This document shows positions 1 to 9,743 of a stretch of DNA of 21,062 bases, piece after piece. The DNA is from Cochliopodium minus (Eukaryota; Discosea; Himatismenida; Cochliopodiidae): contig JAMYWO010000178.1 in NCBI GenBank assembly GCA_024220525.1, forward strand, positions 36,738-57,799. Reading direction: 5' to 3'. The position numbers and the translations under genes were made by a program. The first letter of the stretch is position 1. Each line of letters starts with the position of its first letter. Under the pieces are notes generated by a model that did not search any database, was not told where the DNA came from, and saw nothing but the letters and a program-made list of their open reading frames with translations.

Positions 1-77
1 TCAGGAGATAATTTAATAGCAGGTGACTTTTTTGGTTATAATAATGTTTATGTTTCCTCTTCATTTTTGTATTTCTT
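1..77. repeat. Terminal direct repeat, left copy
   Basis: These 77 bases are identical, base for base, to the last 77 bases of the window (20986-21062). The repeat falls inside a coding exon and its following intron, and gene A reads through the joined ends in frame. An exact overlap of this odd length is what a k-mer assembler leaves when a graph path closes on itself, so it more likely marks closure of the contig than a biological terminal repeat. Confidence 0.95.
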
Positions 78-1453
78 ATTAATTTTTAATTTTATATTTT
101 TTATTTTTATTTTTATTTTAAGTTTTTAATTTTTAATTGTTAATTTTTAATTTTTTCTTTTTTCTTTTTATTTATTTTTTATTTTTAATTTTTTTTAATA
201 AGAAATACCTTCAACTTTTGGGTCTTGCAAATGTGTAATCTGTCCAACTTCTTTACGACCATCAACCTTAACCCCCTCAACCAGAACTCCATCCACCATT
301 AGACCATCCACAAGTATCCCATCAACTAGAATCCCTTCCACAAGAGTCCCATCAACAAGAGTCCCCTCCACAAGAATGACCTCCACCATTTTATCCACCA
401 GTAGAATCCCTTCCACTTCAGTTCCTTCCACTCGTATTCCCTCTACTTTCATTCCATCTACATCCATTCCTCAGAATTGTTTATATCGTGTTCCAAACTG
501 CCTAAATTGTCCCAAACAAAGTAAAAAAAATTTTTAATAAGAAAAAATAACTCTGCTTTATTCAAAAAAAAAAAAAAAAAATTTTTTTTCTTCATTTCAT
601 CATTTATTTATTTCATTTATATTTTTTTTTAGGTATGATTGTTAATGAATTATTCTACAACGTTTCTTGTATTTTGACTCAAAATGGATTCTGGGTTTAT
701 TCTTTCTTGAATAGGTTGTCTCCCATTACTACATTGACTACTGACCTCACTTTAAATGGAACAGGCATTCACATTGCTGGAAGATTTGAACAAAATTTCC
801 CTTCTCAACTAACTATTGTTCCTTCTTCAATTAGAAATGGTAAAAACAAATTTTTTTACATCATATATTTTTTTCAACTTTAATTTAATTTTTAAATTTA
901 ATTTTAATTTTTATTTTAAGAATATTTTAATTTTTTTTTTTAAAATTTTTAGTTTTAATTTTTAATTCAATTTTTTTTTTGACATTTTTTTTTATTTTTA
1001 GCCCCTGCAATTAATGTAACTGGATGTGTTTCATTAACTGGAGGCTTAACTTTAGTTTTAGATCAAAGACCAATTAGCGGAGTGAGCTCTGTTGTACTTG
1101 TCAAATATAATTGCACCACTTCCATACTTTTAAACAGCTTCTATCTTGACTTTAAAACAGCATACAAAAATAGTAATTGTGATGATATTGAATACTCCTT
1201 AGAAAATTTAAGGAACACTCTTTCTGTCACATTAATTTCAAATTTGGGGAAATATTGCAAAAGTAAAAAAAAAATTTATTAATTTTTTTTTTCTTTATTT
1301 TCTTTAAAAAAAAATTAATTTTTCCATAATATAGGTTCACTTACTAACAGTGCGATCATCGCAATTAATGTGGCAGCTGTTGTATTTGCAGTTGTGATCG
1401 CTTCTATCTTCGCTGTCCATTTACACAAAAACAGAGAGAAATATTTTGGATAA
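1..1453 (+). CDS. GLUG-repeat, mucin-stalk, single-pass surface protein (gene A), 3' part
   Basis: This is the C-terminal part of a cell-surface protein whose 5' part lies at 19648-21062 and continues across the contig ends. Exons read here: 1-22, 203-520, 633-839, 1002-1262 and 1335-1453, with matching phases; the stop is TAA at 1451. Exon 203-520 encodes a stalk of P-S-T-x repeats with many Arg (IPSTRIPSTRVPSTRVPSTR), probably extended and O-glycosylated. It ends in a Cys motif (NCLYRVPNCLNCP) shared with gene B. Exons 633-839 and 1002-1262 encode a further ectodomain I do not recognise, with N-glycosylation sequons (NVS, NGT, NVT, NCT). The last exon gives a hydrophobic helix (AIIAINVAAVVFAVVIASIF) and a short basic tail (HLHKNREKYFG), so a type I membrane protein is likely. 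An adhesion or coat role is inference only. Confidence 0.8.
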
Positions 1454-1704
1454 AGAATTTTGATTGGAAAAAAATTGATTAAATATTATTCTTCTCACTG
1501 TTAATTGTACAATGATAAAATTTTATTTATTAAAATAATAAAAAATTTAAATTTATTTAATTTTTTTTTTTCATTTGCATTAAAGAACATTCAACTTTTC
1601 AAGAAGTGTTTCATTATTGAATGGAAATTTATCTTAAAGTTTTGAATCAAAGACCAAACAATTAGATCTAAATAATGAAATATAAAAAAAATTGATTGTG
1701 GAAA
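1454..1704 (+). other. Intergenic spacer between tandem GLUG genes A and B
   Basis: These 251 bases separate the stop of gene A from the start of its paralogue gene B on the same strand. They must hold the 3' end of gene A and the promoter of gene B. The sequence is AT-rich, and I recognise no specific promoter element or canonical AATAAA signal. Confidence 0.5.
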
Positions 1705-4303
1705 ATGAAAATCAAATTCTCGCTTATCTATTTAATTTTTCTTTCGATCCTTCCATTGATTTATTCTCAAAATCTCCCTATATCTTCTTGTGTTGATCTT
1801 CAAAATATGTTGTCTGACAATAATACTGTCTCTTATCATTTGATACAAAACATAGATTGTTCTCCATTAAATTTCACTCCAATTGGAAATTCCTCTTCTG
1901 CTTTTAGAGGTAAATTGAAATTAAATCTGCATCTTTAAATTTGTTCAAACTGGATAACTATCTATTATCAAATTTATAACATACTAAAAGTGATATTTTA
2001 TATATTACGTTTAAAAAATATAGAATTTAATGAAATTTTCGTTTTGGATAACCATAAAATTGATATCACAATCATTAATCGTTTAAATGATTTAAATAAA
2101 AAAAATATAAAAGAGAAATATTAAATTTAAGTTTTAATTTTTTGATGCAACTCTTTGTTTTATTTTATTTTTGAAAGGGAGTTTGGAAGGGAATGGATTT
2201 ATAATTTCAAATCTCAGAATAAATATCAATTCAAATAGCAATGTGGGGATAATTGGGTATGCATCAACTGCAACCATAACAAATTTGATACTGATAGATG
2301 TGAGCATAACAACAAATAATTCAGATAATGTCGGAGCCTTGGTGGGATCAATGTTTGGTGGTACAATTTCCAACATAAACCTCAATACATCCTCCCCCTT
2401 GAAAAGCAACACCATCCTATCAAATGGACCAATATTTTCTGTTGGATCATTAATTGGACAGTCACATTCAATCAATTTAAATAACATTTATGTCCAAAAT
2501 ACTTTCGTTGATGCTCCAAACGGTTGTAATTCATTTTTTATTAAAAATATATATTTTAAAAATTAAATTATTATATTATTTAAAAGCTTTAGTGGGAGGA
2601 ATCGTGGGGTAAAAAAAAAAAAAAAAAAAATTAACAAAATTTTTTTGAAAATTTATCTTCTCTAAACAGATTTACTCCTTCATCAATAATAAGTAAAGTT
2701 TACAATTTTGGATTTCCAACTTCTCCACAAAGTACCATTGTAAAAGGAGCAAGTGATGTTGGTAATTTATTTCAAAAAATATTTAATTATTGTATTAAAA
2801 TTAATATATTCATTATAAAAAAAAAAGGAGGAATTTTTGGTAGGTTGAACCTCGGAACGCTTACTCAATCTGGTGTTAGCAATGGTAATGATGGGAATTT
2901 TTAAAATAAAAAAATAAAAAAAAATTATTTACCTTTTTTCTAAAAAAGGTGTTGTAATTGGTAACACTTCTGTAGGAGCATTTTCGGGATCTCATCAAGA
3001 ACCGTAAAAACCAACTCAATTTTAAATTTACTTATTTTTAACATTTTACATTTCTTTTATTTTTTAAAATTGAATCAATCATTTAAATTTTTTTTTACAA
3101 ATATTTTTACTTTTCCAATGAAAATAATCTTTTTTTTTTCATTTTTTCATTTTTTTTATTTTATACAATCTTTCATTTTTATTAAATTTTTTACTAAATT
3201 GACCCAATCTTTTTTTCTTTTTTATTTTCATTTTTTTAAAAAGCACTCTTGAGCAATGCTACGCAAAATCATCAGTGAGTGTCATTGGTCAAACTCAAAT
3301 CGGAGGTTTTATAGGTTACGTATATTCTCTGAACAGTGGAACTTCATTTATTCAAAACTCTTATACAAAGGCCAGTGTGAGTGGGGTTTCTATAGTAGGA
3401 GGGTTGGTAGGATTTATAGAGTTTCGATCTTTAGTTGATTTTTTAACTCTTCAGAGTGTTTATTCTTCAAACGTCATTTCTAATGCACAAATTGAAGTTG
3501 GATCATCAGTAGGTCAAATTTCTGGTATTTTCATTTCTTAAAAATCTAATTTTTAATTTTATTATTATTTTTATCAATATCAAATAATTATTTTTAAATT
3601 ATTTTTTTTTATTTAAATTTTCAAAAGAATCAATAATTTTAAAACGAATTTCATACCTGAACTTTAAAAAAAAATTTTTACACAAATGTTAGGTGTTAAT
3701 TGCTCTTTTTCTGATGTTTATTATAACAGCAATCTAACTCAATTTACTTCTATCGCCAACGGAAGTTGTAGTGACTTAACTCAACCAACAGGGTACTCTT
3801 GCGTACAATTATATTCAAAAATACTTTTGTTTAACACAACAATTTGGGCGGGTGATAATTTGATTAATGGTATGTATAATTTTTTATTTTTTTTAATTTT
3901 TTGTTTTCATTTTTCATTTTCATCTATTTATTTTTTACAATTTGTTCCCATTTTCATTTTTAAAAATTTTTTTTGTTTATTCAATTTTTTTTAAAAGAAA
4001 TACCATCAACTTACGGAAATTGTAGTTGCACAGTCCCCACTACTTTTTCACCTTCCACAAGCATTCCCTCAACCCAAATACCTTCCACATCAACGCCATC
4101 TTCTTCAACACCATCCACCACTTCTCCCTCCACAACAATAACACCTTCCACCTTAATACCTTCTACTACAACACCTTCTACCACAATACCTTCTACTTTT
4201 CCCCCCTCTTCTTTTACTCCTTCTACTTCAACACCCACAACTAATATTCCCACTGTTGATTGTTTGTATAAAGTTCCTAATTGTCAATTTTGTCCTCTAA
4301 ATA
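1705..4303 (+). CDS. GLUG-repeat surface protein with mucin-like stalk (gene B), 3' end missing
   Basis: Secreted or surface protein, paralogue of gene A. ATG 1705 begins a clear signal peptide (MKIKFSLIYLIFLSILPLIY, then S|QNLP). Exons: 1705-1909, 2178-2522, 2587-2608, 2670-2761, 2828-2884, 2949-3003, 3244-3524, 3693-3869 and 3998-4303; every junction keeps phase, giving about 513 residues. GLUG-type motifs recur, for example NVGALVGSMFGGTISNI, TSVGAFSG, TQIGGFIGY and SIVGGLVGF, which suggests a beta-solenoid ectodomain. The last exon encodes a Pro/Ser/Thr stalk (IPSTTTPSTTIPST) and the Cys motif DCLYKVPNCQFCP. Gene A continues after this motif with an ectodomain and a membrane anchor; none of that is found here. 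The donor at 4304 leads into a microsatellite and then the lectin gene. Gene B is therefore truncated, chimeric or misassembled. By eye it aligns with gene A over the shared exons with clear but diverged similarity. Confidence 0.8.
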
Positions 4304-4316
4304 GTAATAATCAAAT

Positions 4317-4417
4317 TATTTATTTTATTTATTTTATTTATTTTATTTATTTTATTTATTTTATTTATTTTATTTATTTTATTTATTTTATTTATTTTAT
4401 TTATTTTATTTATTTTA
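4317..4417. repeat. 9-bp microsatellite (ATTTTATTT)n
   Basis: About eleven tandem copies of a 9-base unit sit in the intron after the last gene B exon. Because the unit is three codons long it keeps a reading frame open (Ile-Tyr-Phe repeats), which makes a misleading extension of the upstream exon. It lies exactly where gene B loses similarity to gene A, so it is a candidate breakpoint or misjoin. Confidence 0.9.
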
Positions 4418-4490
4418 AATTTATTTCTTTAACTGATTTCATTTTTTTTTTTTTCAAAAAAAAGGGTGGAAGAGTTTCTGGAAGTCAACA

Positions 4491-6417
4491 ATGGAGAGAG
4501 TAACACTATTTTACATATTTCTTTTTGTTAAGTACTAACGATCGACTTAACAAATTTTTTTTTTTTTTTTTTTTTTAAAAAATAGGCAAAGAGGCGAACT
4601 AGGAAATAACAACAATAACAATAACAACAATAACAATAATAATATGAGAGAAGAAGCGATGTGCGTACCAGAAAAATTAGAGCTCCTTTTCGAGCACCGA
4701 AGAGGGGTTGCACCTAGTGATGTAGAGTTTGTGGGACATGCTTCTGTGTTCAACAACGAGTGTCTTCTCACTCCTTGCTTCAACTCTCAGCAGGGCGCCG
4801 TTTGGCTCAAAAAGAAACATTTTTTGCATGATGGTTTCGTTGCTACCTTTCAGTTTGTCGCGAGCAAAAATGGTGCTGATGGTTTTGCCTTTTGCTTACA
4901 AAACAGCAACCCAAAAGCCCTTGGTAAATTTTTTAATTATATTCAAGTATATTTAATCAATTAATAAAAAATGAACTTTTTTCTACAATTTTTGTATTTA
5001 TTTTTTTTAAAAGAATTAAAGTTTTTTATTTTTCAAATAAATGTATTTTTATAGAAATTGAAATTAATAAATTAAAAGAGATTATTTCTTTAAAAAAATT
5101 TTGTTAAATATTCAAAGTTTTTTTCTTTTTTTATTTTAAATTTTTAAAAATTTTAATTTTTTTTTTGAAATGTTTTATTATCAATAAATTTTTATTGATG
5201 ATATGAAATTTGTTTTTAGGTGGAGGAGGAAGTTTTTTGGGTTACGGAGGGCTCACAAGCTGCTTGGCCGTAGAGTTTGACACCTACCACACCTCGGACT
5301 TCAACGACCCCAACAACAACCACATTGCGGTAAACACAGGGTTCAAAGGAACCACCACCGCCAACCACAACCAGTCACTCGGGACATCTGCTAACGTACC
5401 CAAGTTGAATGACGGGACCATCCACACTGCCAAAGTGATGTATGATGGAAAAGCCTTTAAAATGCAAGTTTTTGTTGACAATTTGGACCTTCCTTCTCTC
5501 ACTTGCAAGTTGGATTTGAAACAAGTCTTCGAAGGAGATTGTTGGGTATAAAAAATTTTTCATATTTTCCTTCTTTATTTTCGTTATTTTTATTACATTT
5601 CCAGAAATGTTACTGTTTTTTTTTTTCACAGAAAAACAAATTTTATTTTCAATATTTAACATTAATTTAAAAGTTTTGACAGTATTCATACTGAAAAATT
5701 TTTTGTTCTCATATTAATTTAAAAATTTAAATATAATTTAATTTAAAAATTTTTTTAATTCAAACAAAATTTATTTTCAAATTATTAACATTAATTTAAA
5801 AGTTTTTTTGAAAAATTTTTTTTTCATTTCCGGTTTTTACTTTAAAATAGGTTGGCTTCACTGCAGCTACAGGTGGAATCTGCCAAGCTCATTCGATTGT
5901 TTCTTTTAAATTGCAGTCCTATGTCTCCAAAAATGTTTCGTGTTCCGTCACCCAAAATCCCAACCAAGTATATCCCTTGTGTATTAAGTTTTTTATTTTA
6001 TTTTTATTTTTATTTTTATTTTATTTTTCATTTTTATTTTTTATTTTTTATTTTTTATTTTTTATTTTTTATTTTTTATTTTTTATTTTTTATTTTTTAT
6101 TTTTTATTTTATTTTTTATTTTTTTATTTTTTTATTTTTTTTGTTTTCTAAAGTGAAAGGATTTTGCTATGGTTCTATCAACTCTAGTGTAGTTTTGAAC
6201 AAACTCCTAGAGTTCAATAAACTGATGGGAGACAATGAGGAGGATTCTAAATTGCTTAAACATACCGTTATTTTTTTGAAGACTGGAAAATCCGGCTACC
6301 CTCTTGAAAAGACCCTTGCATGGGTCTCTCTCTTTACCAAATGGAAAGAAGACAAAATATTTGCTCTCCTGGATGTAACATAATTTATATTCAATTTTTT
6401 TTTCTTTTTTATTTTAC

Positions 6418-6451
<34 letters not shown>

Positions 6452-7535
6452 CATTTTTTCATTTTTTCATTTTTTCATTTTTTCATTTTTTCATTTTTTC
6501 ATTTTTTCATTTTTTCATTTTTTTATTTTTTTTATTTGTAATTTTTATTATTTATTACAATTTTTTTTAATAATTTAATAATTTATTTTTTATTTTTTAC
6601 TTTTTACCTTGTATTTTAATTATTTAAACTAAATTTTTTCAATTGCATTTTTTTTCCATTTTATTTTGAATTATTTTTGTTTTTTTCAAAAAGGTTTTCC
6701 GAGTATTAGTTTCTAAAAACGAAATTTATTCGAACAACTTTGAAGCAGTCTCCAACTCCATCCTCGATTCTTCCCTCATCATTCTCAAAGCAGAAAAAGA
6801 CTCTGAAAATGTGATTCTCAACAAAAAAAGAGATACTAACAAGTTTTTGATCATGCAAGCCTTCTGCAACTACAACCTCGCTCTTGTTTCCTACGAAAAG
6901 TTGAAAGAAACCCCTTTTTCTCTCATCAAAAAACTCTCTTACTTTTTGGAGGATGCCACCCAGTATGTAGAAACCAATCCTTCGATAGATTATTCTCCCC
7001 TCCTCAACTCTATCATGAAGTATTTTTCATTTTTATTTCTATTATTCATTTCTATTTCGTTTTATTTTTAAAATTATAATTTTTTTTATTTTATTTTTAG
7101 TTTTATTGTTATTTTAATCTTAAAAAATTAAATCAAATTTTTTGTTTAATAGTTTTCATTCAAACTTTTTTAATTGATATTTTTATTTTAAATTTCATTG
7201 ATCATGTCTTTAAAATTTTTTTTTTTATTTATTTTAGTATTTCAATACACATCTGCCTCTTTGAAAACGACGAAGAAAACTTCTTTAAATTGAGCTTTCT
7301 CAAGCAAATCACCTCCCTGCTCAAGTTTGTCCTTGACAAGGCTGACAAAGACAAGAAAGACGACTTTGTTCTCCGACTTTTGGCCAGCGTCGGCACCTTC
7401 TTCAGCTTCTCGAAAGACAAGCTTCCTTTCATCTCTTCTTTGTCTTTCATTGTCCAGTCTCTAAGAAAAACTGATAGTTTGGGTTCCAATGTAACTAGTT
7501 TAGTTGATCAAATCGAAAAGGATTTCCTCAATTAA
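4491..7535 (+). CDS. L-type (legume-like) lectin domain fused to a PUL domain
   Basis: Exons 4491-4531, 4586-4923, 5220-5545, 5851-5980, 6154-6374, 6694-7019 and 7238-7535 join in phase to 559 residues. Residues about 45-255 form an L-type lectin domain: FVGHASVF, then AVEFDTYHT with E145 and D147 in the usual metal-ligand positions, then DPNNNHIAVN (D156-N164), HTAKVMYDG and VGFTAATGG. Residues about 280-555 resemble the PUL domain of PLAA/Ufd3/Lub1: LLEFN near 296, WKEDKIFALLDVFRVL near 341-357 and TNKFLIMQAFCN at 400-411. PUL domains are armadillo-like and bind Cdc48/p97. The start is uncertain. ATG 4491 has a good context and gives a short hydrophobic N-terminus (MERVTLFYIFLFV) followed by 13 Asn; ATG 4644 (residue 34) would give a 526-residue cytosolic protein. 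PUL favours the cytosol, while about ten Cys in the lectin part could argue for secretion. The donor at 5981 was chosen because the nearer one at 5968 breaks phase. Confidence 0.75.
5998..6150. repeat. T-rich minisatellite in lectin-PUL intron, (ATTTTTT)n
   Basis: The intron between the fourth and fifth lectin-PUL exons is almost wholly short T-rich units, mainly a 7-base ATTTTTT unit repeated many times around 6038-6110. It encodes nothing; translated frames are Phe/Leu/Ile/Tyr runs. Confidence 0.85.
6421..6530. repeat. T-rich minisatellite in lectin-PUL intron, (CATTTTTT)n
   Basis: An 8-base unit, CATTTTTT, repeats about ten times in tandem inside the 319-base intron between exons 6154-6374 and 6694-7019. 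The rest of this intron is also AT-rich, with no other recognisable signal. Confidence 0.85.
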
Positions 7536-7870
7536 AAACATTATTTACCTTCAAAAAAATAATTTTTTTTGAACAAAATTATTAATTGGGAAAACTTTTT
7601 AAAAAAGCAACCAGTTTTATTTAATTAATTGGAAAAACCAAGAAATTTTTTTTGCTTCAAGTACTCAATTCAAAGTGGTGGTCAACCTGTTAAGTCCTTG
7701 ATTCTCATCTCTTGAAATAATTCGAAGGGATCATCAGTCAACAATTGTTCTCAAATTATCACTTTAAATGTCCTTGTTGAGGATTGTTGAAACCCAATCA
7801 TTGAATAATTTGAAACAAAAAATTTATTCAAATAAAAAAAAAATTTATTCAAATAAAAAAAAAAAAAAAA
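7536..7870. other. Intergenic region, lectin-PUL to urea transporter
   Basis: These 335 bases hold the 3' end of the lectin-PUL gene and the promoter and leader of the urea transporter. At 7817-7860 a 21-base unit (core AATTTATTCAAATAAAA) is duplicated in tandem, running into the poly-A leader before ATG 7871. I see no small gene or RNA here. Confidence 0.5.
7855..7870 (+). promoter_or_regulatory. Poly(A) leader before urea transporter ATG
   Basis: Sixteen consecutive A directly precede ATG 7871. Similar A tracts precede three other starts in this window, which supports this ATG as the true start and suggests an A-rich 5' untranslated leader. Confidence 0.5.
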
Positions 7871-9687
7871 ATGAAATTTAGAAATGTTTTCAAACAAAAA
7901 AATTTGCCAACAATCAATATCACCAAATATAAACACAAGAATTTATATCTCAAAAATCAATTCAATAGGTAATGATCAAATCACAATTAATTTTTAATAA
8001 CCATCATTTTTTTAATCCTCTTTCAAATGCAGAAAGAAAAAATCTGCTTTTTGCACTGTACAAAATGAAGAATCAAATAAACCTAAGGAAAATACATCAC
8101 CAATTGATTATGTGAAAAATAGTTTGAGGGGAATGGGACAGATGGCATTCTGTGCGCATTCAGGGAGGTAATGGAAAAAATATTTATTTATTTATGTCGG
8201 GAGAAATAAATCATAAATTCAAATAAAATCGAATTAGATTTTGATTTATATAAATAAATAATTATTATAATAATAATAAATTAAAAAATAATTAATAAAT
8301 TTAATTCAATGTAAAACAGTGGTCTTGTTGTTTTCAGTGCTTTGGCTTTGACTGACCCCATTCTCTCTGCTTCATCGTTGGTGGGCTGTTTGTCATCGAC
8401 TGCGTTGGCAACTGCAATTCAATACTCTGGAAAGGGATACCTCAAAACAGAAGTACAAATGGGACTATTCGGATTTAACGGAGCATTATTTGGAGCAGGT
8501 AAAAAAAATTAAATAATATTAATTTAATTTTTTGTTTTAATTTCTTGATTTTTTAATTTTTAATTTTTATTTTTTTATTTTTTTTATTTTTTTTTTTTTT
8601 TTTAATCAAAAATTTTTTTTTTAGGCTTATATGCCATGTACCCCATTCTTGTAGGACCTATTTCATATCCTACTTTGTTTGCAACTTCGATTGTAGGAGG
8701 AGCAGTGACAACATTGGTGTCGATGGGAATCAGACCGATCTTCACAAAATTGCCCCAATTAAGTATCCCCTTCAATTTAGTTCTCATACCGTACCTAGCT
8801 TTTGCACAAAAATATCTCAAACCAACCGAGATAAGTATAAAAAATTTTTTTAATTAATTAGATTTATTTCAAAGAAATATTTTTATTTTATTTGAGAAAT
8901 TAATTTTAATTGATTAATTTTTATTTTCAATAAAATTTTATTTTTTAATTAATTTTAATAATTTACTAATTTTAAAGTTTATTTTAATTTAATTGATTAA
9001 TTTTAATTAGCCACACCTTCTCCTTCATTTAAAATTCCTTCGTTGGACTCCATATGTAACTCTTTCAACCAAATGACAGCCCACACCCCCTTCATCCATC
9101 ATGACTTGGCCGGTTTGGCGCAGATGGCCTTTGCAGACAGACCTCTAACAGGAGCATTCATGTTAGGTGCTGTTTTTCTATCTTACTTTCCTCCTAACTG
9201 GAAGATGGTAAAAGAAAATATTTCAAAAAAAAAAATTAAAAAAATTTAAAAATTTTAAAATTTAATAAAATTATTTTAAAATTATTAAAATTTTTTAAAT
9301 TAAATTTTTTAGGCTTTAGAATCAATAATGTACACATTAACTGGTTCTGCTATTGGAGCAGCTGTAACAATGACATTCAACCTTGCTCCAACAGAAGTAA
9401 TCTCACTTGGATTATGCGGATTCAATCCAGCACTCACAGCTCTGTGCATCTACACTTTCATAGGTCCACAAACAGATAATCCCAATGTTACTAATTCTTT
9501 GAGTCTTTTTGGTTTGGTTTGCAGTGGTGCTTTAGCTGCCACTTTTATAAACTCTTCTCTTCTGTCCCCTGCTCTTCAGTCTTTGCTTGGAACTCCTGCT
9601 TTTTCTTTGCCTTTTTGTTTGGCTTCATTTTTATGTATATGGTTGGCTCGTAGACTCAAATTTTTGAAACTTAAAAATAGATTTTAA
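7871..9687 (+). CDS. UT-family urea transporter
   Basis: Channel-like membrane protein expected to let urea pass down its gradient. Exons 7871-7968, 8033-8167, 8320-8498, 8625-8834, 9011-9207 and 9313-9687 join in phase to 397 residues, the usual size for eukaryotic UT/SLC14 proteins. The family's internal duplication is visible: GMGQMAFCAHSGSGLVVFSA (from about 66) pairs with LAQMAFADRPLTGAFMLGAV (from about 243), and GLFGFNGALFGAG (126-138) pairs with GLCGFNPALTALC (305-317). Hydrophobic segments fill residues 66-205 and 240-390, and PF motifs occur near 186 (LSIPFNLVLIPYL) and 372 (FSLPFCLASFL). The first 45 residues are strongly basic and poor in acidic residues (MKFRNVFKQKNLPTINITKY), an extension outside the channel fold; a targeting role is possible but unproven. 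ATG 7871 follows a poly-A leader. The gene converges on the BTB-TLDc gene with 56 bases between stops. Confidence 0.88.
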
Positions 9688-9743
9688 GGAATAGAATTTT
9701 TGATACAAGAATAAGAAAAAATTCAAAGAATTATACATTATTT

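Noticed and set aside
195-467. 90-codon minus-strand frame of Val-Glu-Gly repeats, and its counterpart at 4011-4253
   Set aside because: Both are antisense to the P-S-T-x stalk exons of genes A and B, which fit conserved exon boundaries on the plus strand.
1696-1704. Upstream start at 1696 for gene B
   Set aside because: The codon is TTG. In a eukaryotic gene the ATG at 1705 is the proper start and begins the signal peptide directly.
3070-3240. Phe-rich frames in introns (also 5990-6150, 6400-6540) resembling membrane proteins
   Set aside because: They are translated T-rich introns; flanking exons join in phase when these are removed.
5968-5980. Donor at 5968 (CAA|GTATAT) for the fourth lectin-PUL exon
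   Set aside because: It leaves the next exon out of phase (immediate TGA). The donor at 5981 keeps the frame into LKGFCYGS.
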